Shown here piece by piece: positions 22,050 through 33,802 of a DNA stretch of 64,000 nucleotides. Numbering within the stretch: position 1 is the first letter of the stretch; the number at the start of each line of letters is the position of its first letter. The stretch covers positions 19,010,584-19,074,583 of the forward strand of contig OZ023187.1 in NCBI GenBank assembly GCA_963995505.1. The letters are read 5' to 3'. The notes beneath the pieces were generated by a model. That model did no database searches, was not told the origin of the DNA, and saw nothing but the letters and a program-made list of their open reading frames with translations. The stretch is from Hypericum androsaemum (lineage: Eukaryota > Streptophyta > Magnoliopsida > Malpighiales > Hypericaceae). Position numbers and translations under genes: made by a program.

Positions 22050-22340
22050 TTCGCCCTATAACAATCATTTTCTTTAGTTTTGTCCACCAGAGATTTAATG
22101 TGACGAACATTCGCCGTTGCATTTCCATGTTTCATTTGTGAGTATGCATTACCCTTTCCAGTAATCTGCTCTAGGATCAGACTTGAGCAAAGAAATAATC
22201 CTAATATGTAAATATTGAAACTGCCATTATTTTATATGATATGATATGGTAAGTAAACTTTAATTGTGTCTGATTTAGTTTCTTTAATATAATTTAATCA
22301 CAATGTGAAATCCCATATTCTAAGCAATAAATATGGGCAT
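22050..22340 (-). pseudogene. PMEI relic (middle part and upstream flank)
   Basis: Positions 22080-22200 match the coding block around the CIF.MKEA and SLMDKT segments of copies A and B on the minus strand. The following CTAATATGTAAAT block is the conserved upstream flank. The ends of the gene are missing. Confidence 0.55.
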
Positions 22341-23125
22341 TGACTTTGAATAATGAAATAAGAAACGAAATAAAAGGGAGTCTCTCCCGGACATATGGCA
22401 GCCATAGCTAATTCCATCTCTAAAGGAGTAATTTTATTATGGAAGTTTACCCTTTGATTGAATATACTCATATCCGTAATTTGAAAATCATATTTTTTTT
22501 CTATTTTTTCGATCATCTTTATTCAAATGTTCTTGGCAAGTCAATTACTTTTTAAGTTAGTCAACATTATTTATTTTGACTAGGAGTTGGCTTGTACCAC
22601 ATATTGTTCAATTGTTATCAACACAAATGCGAAGACCATTATACCCCTCTGCAAAATAAAAAACTTTAGAAAATCAATTTCCTTTTTCTTTTCTCCTCCC
22701 CTCTTTCTTCTCTCTGGAGCCACGGCAAAAAATGTCGACCGACCGCCATGCTCCTCCTCCTCTCCAAGCTTATTGCCACCGTCATGTTTCTTCTTTGTCT
22801 TAAAAAGCTAAGGCACTCAAATAGTTTTTCTAGCACATAGATACAATGAAGCAACTAAACTAAAAAAAGGTAAGCTTCCACAGTCAGCAAAAACCCATAT
22901 ATAAAAATCACATCTTTACACCAACTCATTAGTAATCTTCCAACCGAAGAAGTGGACTCTAAGATTGATCGTTACAAGTTCCAGGACAATGGAGAGAAAC
23001 ACCGATTAGAATGAGCCAAAGAAGTGGATAGCAAAAGGGCTTACCCCTCGATCGAAATTTTCGGCAGCCGCTCCGGGGGGAGAGAAGAAAAAGAGGAGGA
23101 TAATGGACTTTTCCGTATGAAAATC
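22341..23125. other. Intergenic, nothing recognised
   Basis: AT-rich with a CT-rich patch at 22680-22800. No supported gene. Confidence 0.4.
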
Positions 23126-23837
23126 TAGAAGTATGAATAACTCAGAGTATTTTTTGTGTACTTATATAACATAGATCTTAAGTGTCTAATTTTAATAACA
23201 TAAAGTATTTGAGTTCACCCACCTCCAGGCAAAAGAGTTCGTCCTGTGGTGGTCGGACAAAAGCCCATCTGAGATTGTCCTGATGGCCTTCGTAACATAA
23301 TTCAAATTTGTAACAAGCAGCAATAACTTCCTAAATTATTAGTAAATATATTATTGGATTCTAGGAAGGCTGAATACGGTTGGGTATCGCAGTTTTTGAC
23401 CTTAAAATGACACCGAACCACACTTTTTATAAATGAGAAATCGTTACCGTTGGTTTCATGGTTTCAATAATAAACCACGTGTAGAAGTATGAATAACTCA
23501 GAGTATTTTTTGTGTACTTATATAACATAGATCTTAAGTGTCTAATTTTAATAACATAAAGTATTTGAGTTCGCCCACCTCCAGGCAAAAGAGTTCGTCC
23601 TGTGGTGGTCGGACAAAAGCCCATCTGAGATTGTCCTGATGGCCTTCGTAACATAATTCAAATTTGTAACAAGCAGCAATAACTTCCTAAATTATTAGTA
23701 AATATATTATTGGATTCTAGGAAGGCTGAGTACGGTTGGGTATCGCAGTTTTTGACCTTAAAATGACACCGAACCACACTTTTTATAAATGAGAAATCGT
23801 TACCGTTGGTTTCATGGTTTCAATAATAAACCACGTG
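23126..23837 (+). repeat. Tandem duplication, two units of 356 bp, two mismatches
   Basis: TAGAAGTATGAATAACTC starts at 23126 and at 23482. By eye the units differ at only two bases (GTTCACCC/GTTCGCCC and CTGAATACG/CTGAGTACG). The event is therefore recent, or the array is being homogenised. Confidence 0.85.
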
Positions 23838-24745
23838 TTTCACGGTATGGCGGTGTCAGTGTGGTGTTCAATTTTGCGGTTTCAAATCACTACCTCCAAT
23901 TGGCCTATTTGATAAGAACCCAAAGCCCATTCCAATTGGCCCAACTCGAAATAAAACTCATTTTGAGTTCAATTGCAGCAAAAACACTCACTCCAATTTG
24001 CAACAGAAAGAAATTTACAGATTGGAGTTACACAACACCGGTTAAAGATTGGCGTTTAAATCTATTTAAATTCATCAATTCAACAACACAAGTTACACAA
24101 CACTCATTACAGATTGGAAAATGCAAGTGCAGAAGAAACACCAAATTTTGTAGCAGAAACTCCAGCCATTTACAACAGCAACTAGAGCCTCTTTTTGAAA
24201 GATAAATATTTACACCAATTTACACCTGCCATGGATGGAACACTGACCCTCCGTTAATTCATGTACGCTTTGTACCGTTAGAGCCTTTTGCATCCATTTT
24301 TTGTTCCAAAAAACAACAATTAATTAGAGCAACAACATGGATGGCACACGAGCGGAGGAGAGGCCAAATGAGGGCAGAGGAGAGCGACGGAGAGCGCGGC
24401 TAGGCAAAATCGGGGAAGAAGGGGCGAAGTTAGGGAGGAATAGTGAAGGCTTTGAGGAAGAAAGAAGGGTTGAAGAACGAAAAGTGCGAAAATTCCAGAA
24501 ATGGTTTAAAATTTCCTTTATATACGAACCCAAACCTTAAAATAAAACAACGTCGTTTTGTATGTCGGTTTCACGATGTCGCGATTTCATAAGAAACCAT
24601 TACTGACACCGTACCGACTTTCACGGTGTCCATTTTAAACCGTACCATGACACCAGCCAAGTCTTCGGTTTATGGTTTTTTGCGGTTTTCAATTTCGTTG
24701 TTTTTCGGTTTGACAGTTTCGGTTTGGTGCTTAGAAAACTTTATT
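23838..24745. other. Possible non-autonomous DNA element; SINE-like piece at 24189-24300
   Basis: The stretch near 23740-23840 (TTTTTGACC..AAAATGACACCG) and the stretch at 24590-24690 (GACACCGTACCGACTTTCACG, GGTTTT) resemble opposite ends of a hAT-like element rich in CGGTTT/AAACCG motifs. No target duplication was established. Positions 24189-24300 resemble the SINE family on the minus strand. Confidence 0.3.
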
Positions 24746-25189
24746 GAATGGAATCCTGATATTAAATGGGATATATAGGATACCAATTTTTCTTTCATTG
24801 ATTTCATCCCTCGCATAACAGCTTAACACTTTGCTACAAAAGGTTTTTTTTTTAATAAGTATAATTTTATTACTCTTCAAAAAAAAAGGTTACACTACAT
24901 ATGCACTACTAGTGCACGATTCTCTCGTGACACAAATGCACTTGAAAAGATCAAAAGATAACAACTATAAAATAACAAAAGGTTAGGACCCAAATGCAAA
25001 TGCAAATGCAATTGGGTAAATAAGGTTTGGACCAAAAAGTTCACATTGCATTAGACTATTAGTAAAGATATCTTGCCTTTACCAACGAGTTGTAAGGATA
25101 ATTTTAAGACTGTCCGTCGCAAACTTGTAACATATAACTAAAGAAAACTGAATTGCACATAAATTTTCGGATTATCTAATAAATGTAAA

Positions 25190-25905
25190 GATTTTATTTA
25201 TTAATATTCCAAAGCAATATGACATGTGGTTTGTCATTAGAGTTCCAAGTTAATCTTTGACTAATAAATGTACAGAATTTATTTATTAATAGTCCAAAGG
25301 ACTGGGACGTATTTGGTTTATAATTGATGTTACAAATTAATTTACGGGGGATAGCGTAGGTGGAAAGGTTCTCCTAAGAAGGATGTGGAATTCTGCCGGC
25401 AGTACACAATAGCTGGTTCATGAGATTGTTCCTAGCAGCGATCGTTGAGGCGAGAAATGGGCCTCACAATCTGTGATGTGTTCGCGACACGAGATCAGAA
25501 TAGTATTGACTTCAAAAAATCATCTCTGTCTGCGTACTCAATAGCCACTGGGAGATCCAGTACTGCAACGTTATTCGCCTTGTAACAATCATCAAGAAGC
25601 TTATAAAGGACAAGATCTTCAGTTTTACCCATCAGAGATTCAATGTAATGAACATTAGCCGATACATTTCCAAATGCCTCTTTCATTGTGAGTATGCATT
25701 GCCCTTTCCAATAATCTACCTAGGGTCAGAGTTGAGCATGGAAATACTATCACATTCTAGGAATATAGACGATTTGCAACCAGCCGTCTCTACCAACCGG
25801 CTACCTTCTTTTCCTTGAAGCTGCAGCGATGAGCATTGGCTTTTTGTAGGATACCAACAAAAGAGAGAGTACATAAAAGTAAAACACACTCTAATATTTT
25901 CACCG
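25190..25905 (-). pseudogene. PMEI pseudogene
   Basis: Minus-strand similarity to copies A and B covers the whole gene. The start codon is ACG instead of ATG (ACGGTGAAAATATTAG). An extra CT pair in the signal-peptide part shifts the frame, an in-frame TAG follows the GW segment, and the AQFW region is degraded. One readable piece contains MKEAFGNVSANVHYIESLMG and LLDDCYKAN. Its upstream flank (25906-26330) is shared with 44870-45665. Confidence 0.75.
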
Positions 25906-26330
25906 TTTTAGAGAGTTTGGTTAAAATGAGAGTGCTTTTGATGGTTGGTGGGGTGTTTGACGTTATATAGGAGTCGGAAAGAAGGGAGATGGTATAATAA
26001 CCCTAATATGTAAATGTATTGAAACCTGCCATTATTTCAAAAGATATATTAGTTCGATCTTTTAATTGTTTGTGGCTTGTCTCCTCGTCTCTGTACCTTG
26101 TTTCATGGATATTCAGATATAGGGAAGTATAAATCAAAGAAAAAGAACAATAACTAATTTTGTGGCTTTGTCTCTTCGTCACTAGTCCCTCTCCATTGGA
26201 AGTTTTCTGGCTTTGTCTTTCCGTCTCACTGATTCCTCTCCCTTGGACGAGTAGAGGTAAAGAGACAACGGAAAGAGGGGTGAAATTTCAAGGGTTTTTT
26301 TTTCTATTTTTCTATGTTTTAAATTTTTTA
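25906..26330. repeat. PMEI upstream flank shared with the copy at 44.9-45.7 kb
   Basis: Both contain a TGGTTGGTGGGGTGTTTGA block, an ATAACCCTAATATGTAAATG block and a CTCTCCGTCTCACTG / GTCCCTCTCCCTTGGACGAG-type block. The copy at 45 kb holds a MITE where this one is empty. Confidence 0.8.
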
Positions 26331-27229
26331 TTTTATAAATTTAGTTATATTTTGTGAGAGTCGATATATCACTACGGTATTAGTTAAAAAAATTATCACC
26401 TGGCTGATATTTATTTATTTTTAATTATTGGGCACTGGGACAAAAATGTGTCGAACTATTGGAAAATAAAATATATTCTACCAAATAATAAGAACAGTAA
26501 TATTTTTATTGTGGGTATTTTTAGAATAAAGCATGAAAAAATTTACTAATTCACACTAGACTGTTAATTAAACCACTGATATTCTGGTGGGCCGATGAAG
26601 CGTTATAATGTAAGACTCGATTTACTTGCTATAGGCTGTTAAATTGATAATTAGCCATTCAACCAATAATTTTAATCATAATTGTTAATTAACCATTCCA
26701 ATGTTATTTTTAATTTTACAATTAACAGCCTGCTATGGACCTGGTCTTAACGAGAAGAAGAACAAGGGCGGATATAAGAAAGTGAAGAATCTCACAAAAA
26801 TAGGAGGAGCTTTTCTTCGAGAAGAAGAGGAAGGAGGAGGAGGAGTGTCGGAGGATGATTCCATTGTTGTCTCCGATGAGGGTTCTGATGTGCTCTCCGA
26901 TGGGGACAATGATGGCCCTCTGGCCGGCGACTTCCTCCAGAGGAGCGGGGACTAGGAGGACGTATGGGTTGTTCAGATTCCGGGCTGATATCTAGAGGAA
27001 GTCGAGGGGTATTGGATTTTTTTTGGGTAAGTAAATTAATTGTATATACCTTGAATAATTTAAACAAAAAGTGCAAGGTAAAGAGCCTAGCACAAAAATA
27101 AGTTCGCCCCAATACATCAGTTTAAGGATCCTAAGTACAATAAAAGATCCTGATGCCTTAGGTCTGAGACGGAATTAGACCATCAAAACTACTCGTGGGC
27201 TCGGGATAGAATAGCATAGGTAAGATTGC
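26331..27229. other. Intergenic, nothing firm
   Basis: A Glu/Gly-rich ORF at 26701-26955 has low-complexity content and no family resemblance, so it is not called as a gene. Confidence 0.4.
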
Positions 27230-27239
27230 GTTGTTGCTC

Positions 27240-27610
27240 AACAATCTTGGATTATAACAGATGTAGTTATAAAGGTTAACTAATGAAAGTGGAGAAGGAT
27301 GTTATGGTAGGGAAGAAGGGTGAAAGAGAACACTTACAGAATGATAGAAAATATTATTGTAGGTGGTGTCACATCAATGGATCTTAAGTAGTTGACAAAT
27401 GTTGAAGTCATATGACGTTAGATGCCATAGGAAAACAAGGTCTAAACATGAATGATTTGAGTGCAGTCAATAAGAACTCTTGGAATGGATATTCAGAGAG
27501 ACATGATTAAGAGTAAATTTAAGATTGTACATCACATATATAATCAAAGAAAATTAAATTTTATCAAAATTTATGGATTGCATGATAAACGTAAAGATTT
27601 TATTCATTAA
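27240..27610 (+). pseudogene. Copia pol relic (GAG-pre-integrase), second copy
   Basis: It parallels 1260-1600, with the same TTGGATTATAAC start and KSKFKIVHH segment. A more complete EHL..MIGNTIVGG-like piece is readable across frames. Stops and shifts are frequent. Confidence 0.45.
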
Positions 27611-27648
27611 TACTCCAAAGAAACGGGATGCGTTCCTGGAGTTACAAG

Positions 27649-28230
27649 TTAATCAGCGGGGGAAGGCGTAGGTGGGAATGGCAGCAGCTCCAAGAAGAAT
27701 GCGGAAATTCCACCGGCAGTACACAAGAGCTGGTACATGAGATTGTTTCTAGCGTACAACGGTGATCGTCGAGGCCAAAATTGAGCCTCACAATCACTAA
27801 TGTCAGTACGACACAAACCCGCAAGAATATTGACTTCAATAAAATCTCCTTTGGTCGCATAATCAATTGCCTCTGGCAGATACATCACTGCACCTTTATT
27901 CGCCTCGTAACAACCATCAAGAAGCTTATGAAGGACAGGATCTTTAGTTTTATCCATCAGAGATTTAATGTAAGGAACATTGGCTGTTGCATTTGTAAGT
28001 GCCTCTTTCATTTTGAGTATGCATTGTCCTTTCCAATAATCTTCCCTAGGATCAGACTTGAGCAAGGAAATACTATCACATAGAGGGAACATAGACGTTT
28101 TGCGACTAATTGTTTCTACTAACCCGCTGCCTTCTTTTCCTTGAAGCTTAAGCAACGAGCATTGGCTTTTTATTGGATACCAACAAAAGAGAGTACATAA
28201 AAGTAGAACACACACTACTATTTTCACCAT
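27649..28230 (-). CDS. PMEI-domain protein, copy B
   Basis: The single-exon ORF encodes 193 residues from the ATG at 28230; an upstream in-frame extension is rejected because a TATATAAC box sits at 28286-28293. The signal peptide is MVKIVVCVLLLCTLFCW. The mature protein keeps the PMEI cysteines (LCDSI, GQC, GCYEAN, DCEAQFW, LLC) and the long helices (YIKSLMDKTKDPVLHKLLD). It is very close to copy A along its length, with changes such as KSDPREDYWKGQC, and ends with the same proline-rich FPPTPSP tail. It probably acts as an apoplastic inhibitor-like protein; the target is unknown. The neighbouring flanks are those of the segmental duplication with 1.2-4.3 kb. Confidence 0.75.
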   Translation of the reverse strand: MVKIVVCVLLLCTLFCWYPIKSQCSLLKLQGKEGSGLVETISRKTSMFPLCDSISLLKSDPREDYWKGQCILKMKEALTNATANVPYIKSLMDKTKDPVLHKLLDGCYEANKGAVMYLPEAIDYATKGDFIEVNILAGLCRTDISDCEAQFWPRRSPLYARNNLMYQLLCTAGGISAFFLELLPFPPTPSPAD

Positions 28231-28285
28231 TTTAGAGAGTTTGGTCGAAAGGAGAGTGCTTTTGATGGTTGGTGGGGTATTTGAT

Positions 28286-28293
28286 GTTATATA
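28286..28293 (-). promoter_or_regulatory. TATA box of PMEI copy B
   Basis: TATATAAC on the minus strand, about 56 bp upstream of the ATG at 28230. It decides the start codon against the longer in-frame ORF. Confidence 0.55.
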
Positions 28294-29675
28294 GGAGTCT
28301 GAAAAAGAGAGGTGGAGTAATAACCCCAATATGTGAATGTATTGAAACCTGCCATTGCTATGATATATTAGGTCAATTTTAATTACTTATCCTTCGACTT
28401 TTCTAATAATGATTGCTCTCGTGATGATATATATGTGAAATCAAATATTTAGAGCAAGAAATCTTGGTATTTGATTCAGTTTACTTTTGAATCTCTGACT
28501 GACTGATTTAGTGCAGGAAAGAGCACAAGTCTCCAGAGATCACTAATTAATGCGATCAAACATTTACCATAACATGTCGTTTTAAAAGAAGCAATTTCCA
28601 TGTTCATTAGTTGACTGTTTACAGTTTCTCTATAAGGCCTTCGACTCCCGTACATTAATTCCAAATAAAAAACCAATGGAATTGGAAGTTTTTTTATACG
28701 TTAGAATTGGAAGTGTTTTTTTAGCAATTAAAAGACTAATCCGCTACTGTTATGCCAGCAAATAACCAATGTCATCCACAAATTACCCAATGATGGAGTT
28801 TGAAAACGTACGGTTATGGTCAGGTTTTTGGAGTTGGATCTATGTCCCCTATCATCCTTCCTAAATTATCGAGAGTTGTTCTAGCTTAACCAGGTCTCAG
28901 CTTCAAGTCCTTGTGAATGCAGAAGTGTTAAATATTTGTTGGAATCCTACCTGATTCGAACTTGAATTAGTCGCCCAGTAGATTAGATACCAAGTGGTCT
29001 AAACCAAAAAAAAAATGCATCATCAGATTCATGCGCTTACTTTGAGGCTGTACATGGTGCGACCTTGAAACGTTTTAATTTCTGATAATGTTTGCCATAA
29101 TTCTTAATTTTACAAACAAAATTCAAATAACTTCAAGACATTTCACAGATAACGCATCACAACTTTCATGAAAATTAAAATTATATTAAATTTTATAATT
29201 TAAATTAAATGGTATAACAATCTAAATTATCAAATTCTAATTATCTTGAATTTCGTAATTAATATCATCAATAAACGAATGTTTGAGAACATTGTTTTTA
29301 TTCTAGAATATTTGATAAATATGTTCCAAGTAAAAAATTATTTAATAATTACAATAATCACTTAAATTTTAATTTTTAGTATTTTATTATTCCTTTTTAA
29401 ATTCCTTCTTAAAAATCAGACTTCCAATGAGTTCAATTTGAAATTAATAAAAAAAATTAACTTTGCATAATCTCATTTGAGAAGGATTGCAAGCACCGCG
29501 AAGATTTTTTGAGAAGCACGTATGGAGGATCTTGTTGACTATATCGAGCTTGTTGCTCCTCCAAATTTTTGTTTATTTATTTATTTGGATAATCTGGGAG
29601 GGATTAATCTTGCCCGTTGTACTCATACTATTTTACAAGCTCGTTAATGAATGAAGTTTAGGGAACCCTTAACTT

Positions 29676-30129
29676 GGGGTTTGGATTGGGTACGGAGTGA
29701 AATAATTGATTCCGGACGGACGGTTTGGACTGAAGGGGGACCGCAGCGGCAAGCGCACGTATGTGATAATGGCAAGCGTAGTTATGTGATAATGGCAAGT
29801 ACAATTATGTGATAATGACATTTATTTTTGTGAAAACGGCAAGTCCCCGTTGATGATAATGGCACGCGTAGTTTTTTCCATTTTGGTCCCCCGTATTTTA
29901 GCATTTTTGCAAAAAGTCACACTGTCATGCACAGTTATGTGATACTGGCATGTGCAGTTATGTGATACTGGCATGCGCAGTTATGTGATAATGGCATTTG
30001 TATCCGGCTTGTGTTTGTGCGTAGCTTTTTTCATTTTGGTCCCCGTATTTTAGCGCGTTTGCAAAAAAGTTCCTGCGTGTCTTCATTCCAAACGGTTCGG
30101 AATAGTAACATTCCGTACCCAATCCATAC
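29676..30129 (-). mobile_element. MULE-like MITE, copy 2
   Basis: Starts GGGGTTTGGATTGGG and ends CCCAATCCATAC. The flanks are CCCTTAACTT (29666-29675) and CCCTTAACCT (30130-30139), a 10-bp duplication with one mismatch. It is in the opposite orientation to copy 1. Inside are repeated TATGTGATAATGGCA units. The paralogous site near 3605 lacks the element. Confidence 0.75.
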
Positions 30130-30448
30130 CCCTTAACCTGATAGTCAACTGGGAAAGCTTCCAAATAAGTACTTGGGAATTCCACTGGACTACGACATGA
30201 GAAAAATCAAGAATTGGAAACCGGTGATATACAAAATTGATAAACGACTTGCGACGTAGAAGGGAAATATGTTATCTCTTGGCGGGAGATTAACATTGGT
30301 CAAGTTGGTATTGTCTTGTCTTCTAATTTACTACCTCTCAATCTTCAAAATGCCAAGTGGGGTACTCAAGGCAATTGAGGTAAAAATGAGAAAATTCTTA
30401 TGACCGGGTAACACAGATTTGGCACAATCTTTACTGGTAAAATGGAAA

Positions 30449-30783
30449 GGAGTGGCTAGCTTGGTCTGGAGCATGGAAAACAATTGGCAATCAAGATCTC
30501 CTGTTTTATCTCGAGTCACTGGTGCAAAGATGATATGAACCCAGATTTTTGGGGGAAGGTTTTCCGGCTAACTTGGTTTCACTGGGGCGAGATTAACTTA
30601 ATTTTTTGCATTTTTTGTGTAACTATTTGGGTTAGGAGCAATTGTAGCTAGCAAGCTATCGAGATTTACAGAGCGGTTGGCTTATTACCGCGGGGAACAC
30701 AGAGATCATTACCGTGGGGAAACAATGTAAGTACTAATATACGTACTGTTATAAACGAATAAACAAATTTGACTTACAAAAAA
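30449..30783 (+). mobile_element. Retroposon with poly(A), class uncertain
   Basis: A block of about 335 bp ends in an A-run and is flanked by AAATGGAAA (30440-30448) and AAATTGGAAA (30784-30793). The paralogous site near 3975 is uninterrupted. No pol III box or ORF is clear; it may be a 5'-truncated LINE tail. Confidence 0.6.
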
Positions 30784-30861
30784 AAATTGGAAATCAGTGG
30801 CGTCACCAAAGAAATTTGGAGGGTTGGTAGTCGACAAACTCATGATCAAGAATCAGGCCCT

Positions 30862-30975
30862 TTTTTTAAGGTAAATTTTACACCACTAATTACACCTCGC
30901 TGGATTTGAATACTAGACCTCCTTCGAATCATCCATGCATTGTATCGCTAAGGCAAATGCACTTTGGTATAAGGA
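30862..30975 (-). mobile_element. SINE insertion in the LINE copy
   Basis: The block of 114 bp begins with a T-run (poly(A) on the minus strand). On the minus strand it has GTATTCAAATCC (B-box-like). It is flanked by AGGCCCT at 30855-30861 and 30976-30982. The paralogous site near 4042 is empty. Confidence 0.6.
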
Positions 30976-31429
30976 AGGCCCTTCTTCTAAAATGGATTAA
31001 TAGATTCATCAACAACCCAAAAGTTTTTTGGGCGCAGATTGTTGCAGATATCCACGGTTTTGCTCCCACAACAACAATGTCCTTCTCCTTTGCAAAAGGA
31101 GACAGAATTCGGGCTGGAATTTGCAAAAATTGCAAATGAGGATCTTGACATATGCAATGACTTCTACTCGGGTTTCCAATTGGAGGTTGGCTGTGAAAAT
31201 TTATTCTCCTTCTGGAGAGACTGTAGGCTGTGTGAGAAACCTTTGATGGAGAGATTCCCAGGGTTATACTTGGCATCAACGCAAAGAATGAGTAAACTGG
31301 AGGAATGGGTATATAGGTGACATACATAGTTCTACGTATGACGACATGGAATTAATTTAGCGATTTAAACATCATCATAGCGGGAGTTCCTATCGAGTAT
31401 TTTTTTCTGTCGCAATTTTTTCACAATCT

Positions 31430-31560
31430 CTGATGTCGTCACGAGTCACGATCATTGACAAAAACAAAATTGAATGTGGTCGCATCCTCAATTGCTTTTG
31501 GGAGATCAATCACGGTTCCTATATTCGCCTCATAACAACCATCAAGAAGGTAGAGATCAT
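31430..31560 (-). pseudogene. PMEI relic (C-terminal half)
   Basis: Minus-strand similarity to the CYEAN..AVI.LP.AIEDA segment of copy A, with frameshifts. It ends abruptly on both sides. Confidence 0.5.
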
Positions 31561-32229
31561 CCTGAGCGATACTATTTCCTAAATCGTCTCGTGATTGATC
31601 ATCCTGAGCGATACTTCAAATATCTTGAATTTCAAAGTCAATATCATCAATAATCGAATCATATTAAATTTGAGTTATCTTTCCTTTTTAAGTTCCCTAA
31701 AAAAAGTATACATTCAATGAGTTCATTTTGTAATTAATAAAAAAAGTTACTCAGTATAAATCGCTACATAATCACATTTGATTTATTCTGCTTGAAATCA
31801 AATCATTTTTACCCTAACACCCGTATCTGGAATAAAATATTCCGTTTCAAAAACAAATCAAGCTGTAAATTGGATTTCAAAGGCAATTGGGGTTAGTGCT
31901 TATTCGCCCGATTGGATTGAAATGAATCTCGCCTCTTTTCACTTCCAAAAATATCTATTTGATTTGGCCTTTATCAAAGGATGATTTAACGATTTTCAAT
32001 ATATAAAAAAACCTGCAATACATATCAAAGAAAACTAAATTGTATAAAACTTTGCGGATTGCCTGATAAAGGTAAATTAATATTTCAGATCAATGGGATG
32101 CATTTGGTTTATAATTGTAGCTACAAGTTTTTTCAAATAATGTATATTATTTCATCATGAGAAATTACTCCATTTGGTAATTGGTACAAGTGATTTCCAA
32201 AAAAGTAGTTGACGAAAGACCGAACTACC
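31561..32229. other. AT-rich intergenic
   Basis: Short pieces of PMEI flank (around 31610-31780 and 32030-32130) are recognisable; no gene. Confidence 0.45.
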
Positions 32230-32580
32230 AAGTTGTGTGAAAGCGTTCTGGGCTTCTTTATTGAGAAGAAAAGAAAAAGGCCCACCAAGAGGAAAGCCCA
32301 CCTTGTGAGACCCACGTTCCACCAGCGTTACATGTGCCGCACCCGCACCTGATTAATGACACCGACAAAATGACAAAGGAGGCAAAAGGAATCTGGGACG
32401 CGAGGAATTGAGGCCGATTTGGTGAGAGATCGAAGGACGATATGGCGGCCGCTATTATTATCCTTTCCATTTTTAGTAAATTCTGTAAAATTTAGTTTTT
32501 CTCAAATTTCTAGACTTGTATATAAACTAGCTCTTGAAACAATTTTTGGCAAGTGTGAATATACATTTCCTTCACCTATT
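32230..32580 (+). repeat. LTR-like repeat, copy of 21575-21930
   Basis: Starts AGTTGTGTGAAAGCG and includes TAGACTTGTATATAAACTAG. It may be an older solo LTR into which the Copia element at 32633 inserted. Confidence 0.55.
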
Positions 32581-32632
32581 TGCACCAGCCTGGCATCGGA
32601 TACTCCCGCCCATATCTCCTGCATATCCTCGG

Positions 32633-32803
32633 CTGTTATAAACATTCCTTATCAAGCAGATACTGCTTCCATTTGTAGCGGATTGTGTGCAGATCCCTGC
32701 CACAAATCACGCACACAGTTAATGTAGATATTGTGTACTTGCTGTATAAATTAGGTTCACCATGTACAGAACTAATCAAGCCAATATAATATCTTTTATC
32801 GTA
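32633..32803 (+). mobile_element. Probable 5' LTR of the nested Copia element
   Basis: TGTTATAAAC start, a CTGTATAAATTAGG TATA-like stretch, and an end just before CGTATCAAAGC, a degenerate tRNA-Met primer site. It is followed about 50 bp later by the gag ATG. No 3' LTR survives, so the start is inferred. Confidence 0.45.
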
Positions 32804-32854
32804 TCAAAGCTAACTCTCGAAAGAGCGCTCTAACTGTTCTTCCTTCCCACCAAA

Positions 32855-33802
32855 ATGTCGACCCCCACAGAGTTCCTATCTATGCCTAACATGTTCAATA
32901 TAGCAACCCAAATCGGCAAGCTTACAGCAAATAACTATTTGCTTTGGAAAGCCCAGGTGGAACCAACCCTTGAAGGGAGTGATCTGATAGGCCACATCGA
33001 TGGCAGCAGTCCAGCACCGGAACAAGTGCGACAAGGTGAAGAGACTCCCAATCCAGAGTATGTAAAATGGCAGAAAGTCGACAAGAGAGTCCAATCGTGG
33101 CTCATGCTCTTCTTGTCGGAGTCAGTCTTACCTCAGGTGGTCAGGTGTGCCACCGCAAAGGAAATCTGGGACAAACTTGCAAAGGTCTATGGAGCAGGGA
33201 GTCGCCCTCAGATGCTTCTTCTTAAACAATCCATGTCCGATCTAAGGAAGGGAACCGAAAGCATGGACATTTACCTTACCAAGGCGAAGACCATAGTGGA
33301 TCAGCTCGCTGCCGTGGGTCACACGGTGTCCGACGACGACATCGTACATAAAGTTCTTTACGGCCTGGATGAAAACTTTCGTCCTTTTGCCAGGAGTATC
33401 GAAGCTAGAGGAGCAGAAGTCTCTCTGGATGAACTTCACGACCTCCTGATGATCGAGGAGATGAATCTCCGCCGATTAGGCATCCTGCCATCGTCCTCAA
33501 CAGCTGCACCAGCGGCCAATTTTGCCGCTCGCTTCGGAGGATCCCGTGGCGGTCGAGGAGGTCGCAACTCCAACAATAGGGGAAGACGGTCTGGGCAGCG
33601 TTCGGGCCACCACTCAACCTACAACGGGCCCAACAACAATCAAGGAGGGAATGGGCCCCGTCAGCAAAACCAAGCCCAAAATGATAATAAAGTCAGGTAC
33701 TATAATTGTGAAGGATTTGGGCATCTAGCCCGTGATTGTTCTTCTGCCCGGCGCACCAGGCCCAGCCCTCAGGCCCATCATACTACATCACCACAAGGGT
33801 CC
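32855..33802 (+). pseudogene. Copia gag (host element), cut by the Gypsy element
   Basis: The open frame of 316 codons begins MSTPTEFLSMPNMFNIATQI and shows the UBN2 gag domain at about residues 20-195 (LTANNYLLWKAQVEPTL, WLMLFLSESVLPQV, IWDKLAKVYG, YLTKAKTIVDQL, VLYGLDENF). A Gly/Arg/Asn-rich segment follows, then the zinc knuckle. The knuckle reads YYNCEGFGHLARDC: the first Cys of CX2C is Tyr, so the CCHC is broken. Coding would continue into pol at 42605 in the same frame, but the Gypsy LTR starts at 33803 and its first three bases, TGA, act as stop. Confidence 0.85.

Larger units (their letters stand above)
30140..31330 (+). pseudogene. LINE ORF2 fragment, second copy, interrupted twice
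   Basis: It matches 3610-4320: the LSLGGRLTLVKLVLSCL-type RT end, FKMPSG, then ALLLKWINRF and, further on, VGCENLFSFWRDCR..PLMERFP, the usual FW.D.W...PL..RFP segment of plant LINEs. Two insertions (30449-30783 and 30862-30975) separate the parts; neither is present in the copy near 4 kb. Confidence 0.7.

Noticed and set aside
24337..24540. Arg/Glu-rich small ORF
   Set aside because: Low-complexity sequence inside a probable DNA element; no homology pattern.
26701..26955. Glu/Gly/Asp-rich ORF
   Set aside because: Low complexity on both strands (Pro/Arg/Ser-rich antisense), with no start context or neighbour support.
28231..28329. N-terminal extension of PMEI copy B
   Set aside because: It would include the promoter TATA box, and the downstream ATG gives a proper signal peptide like copy A.
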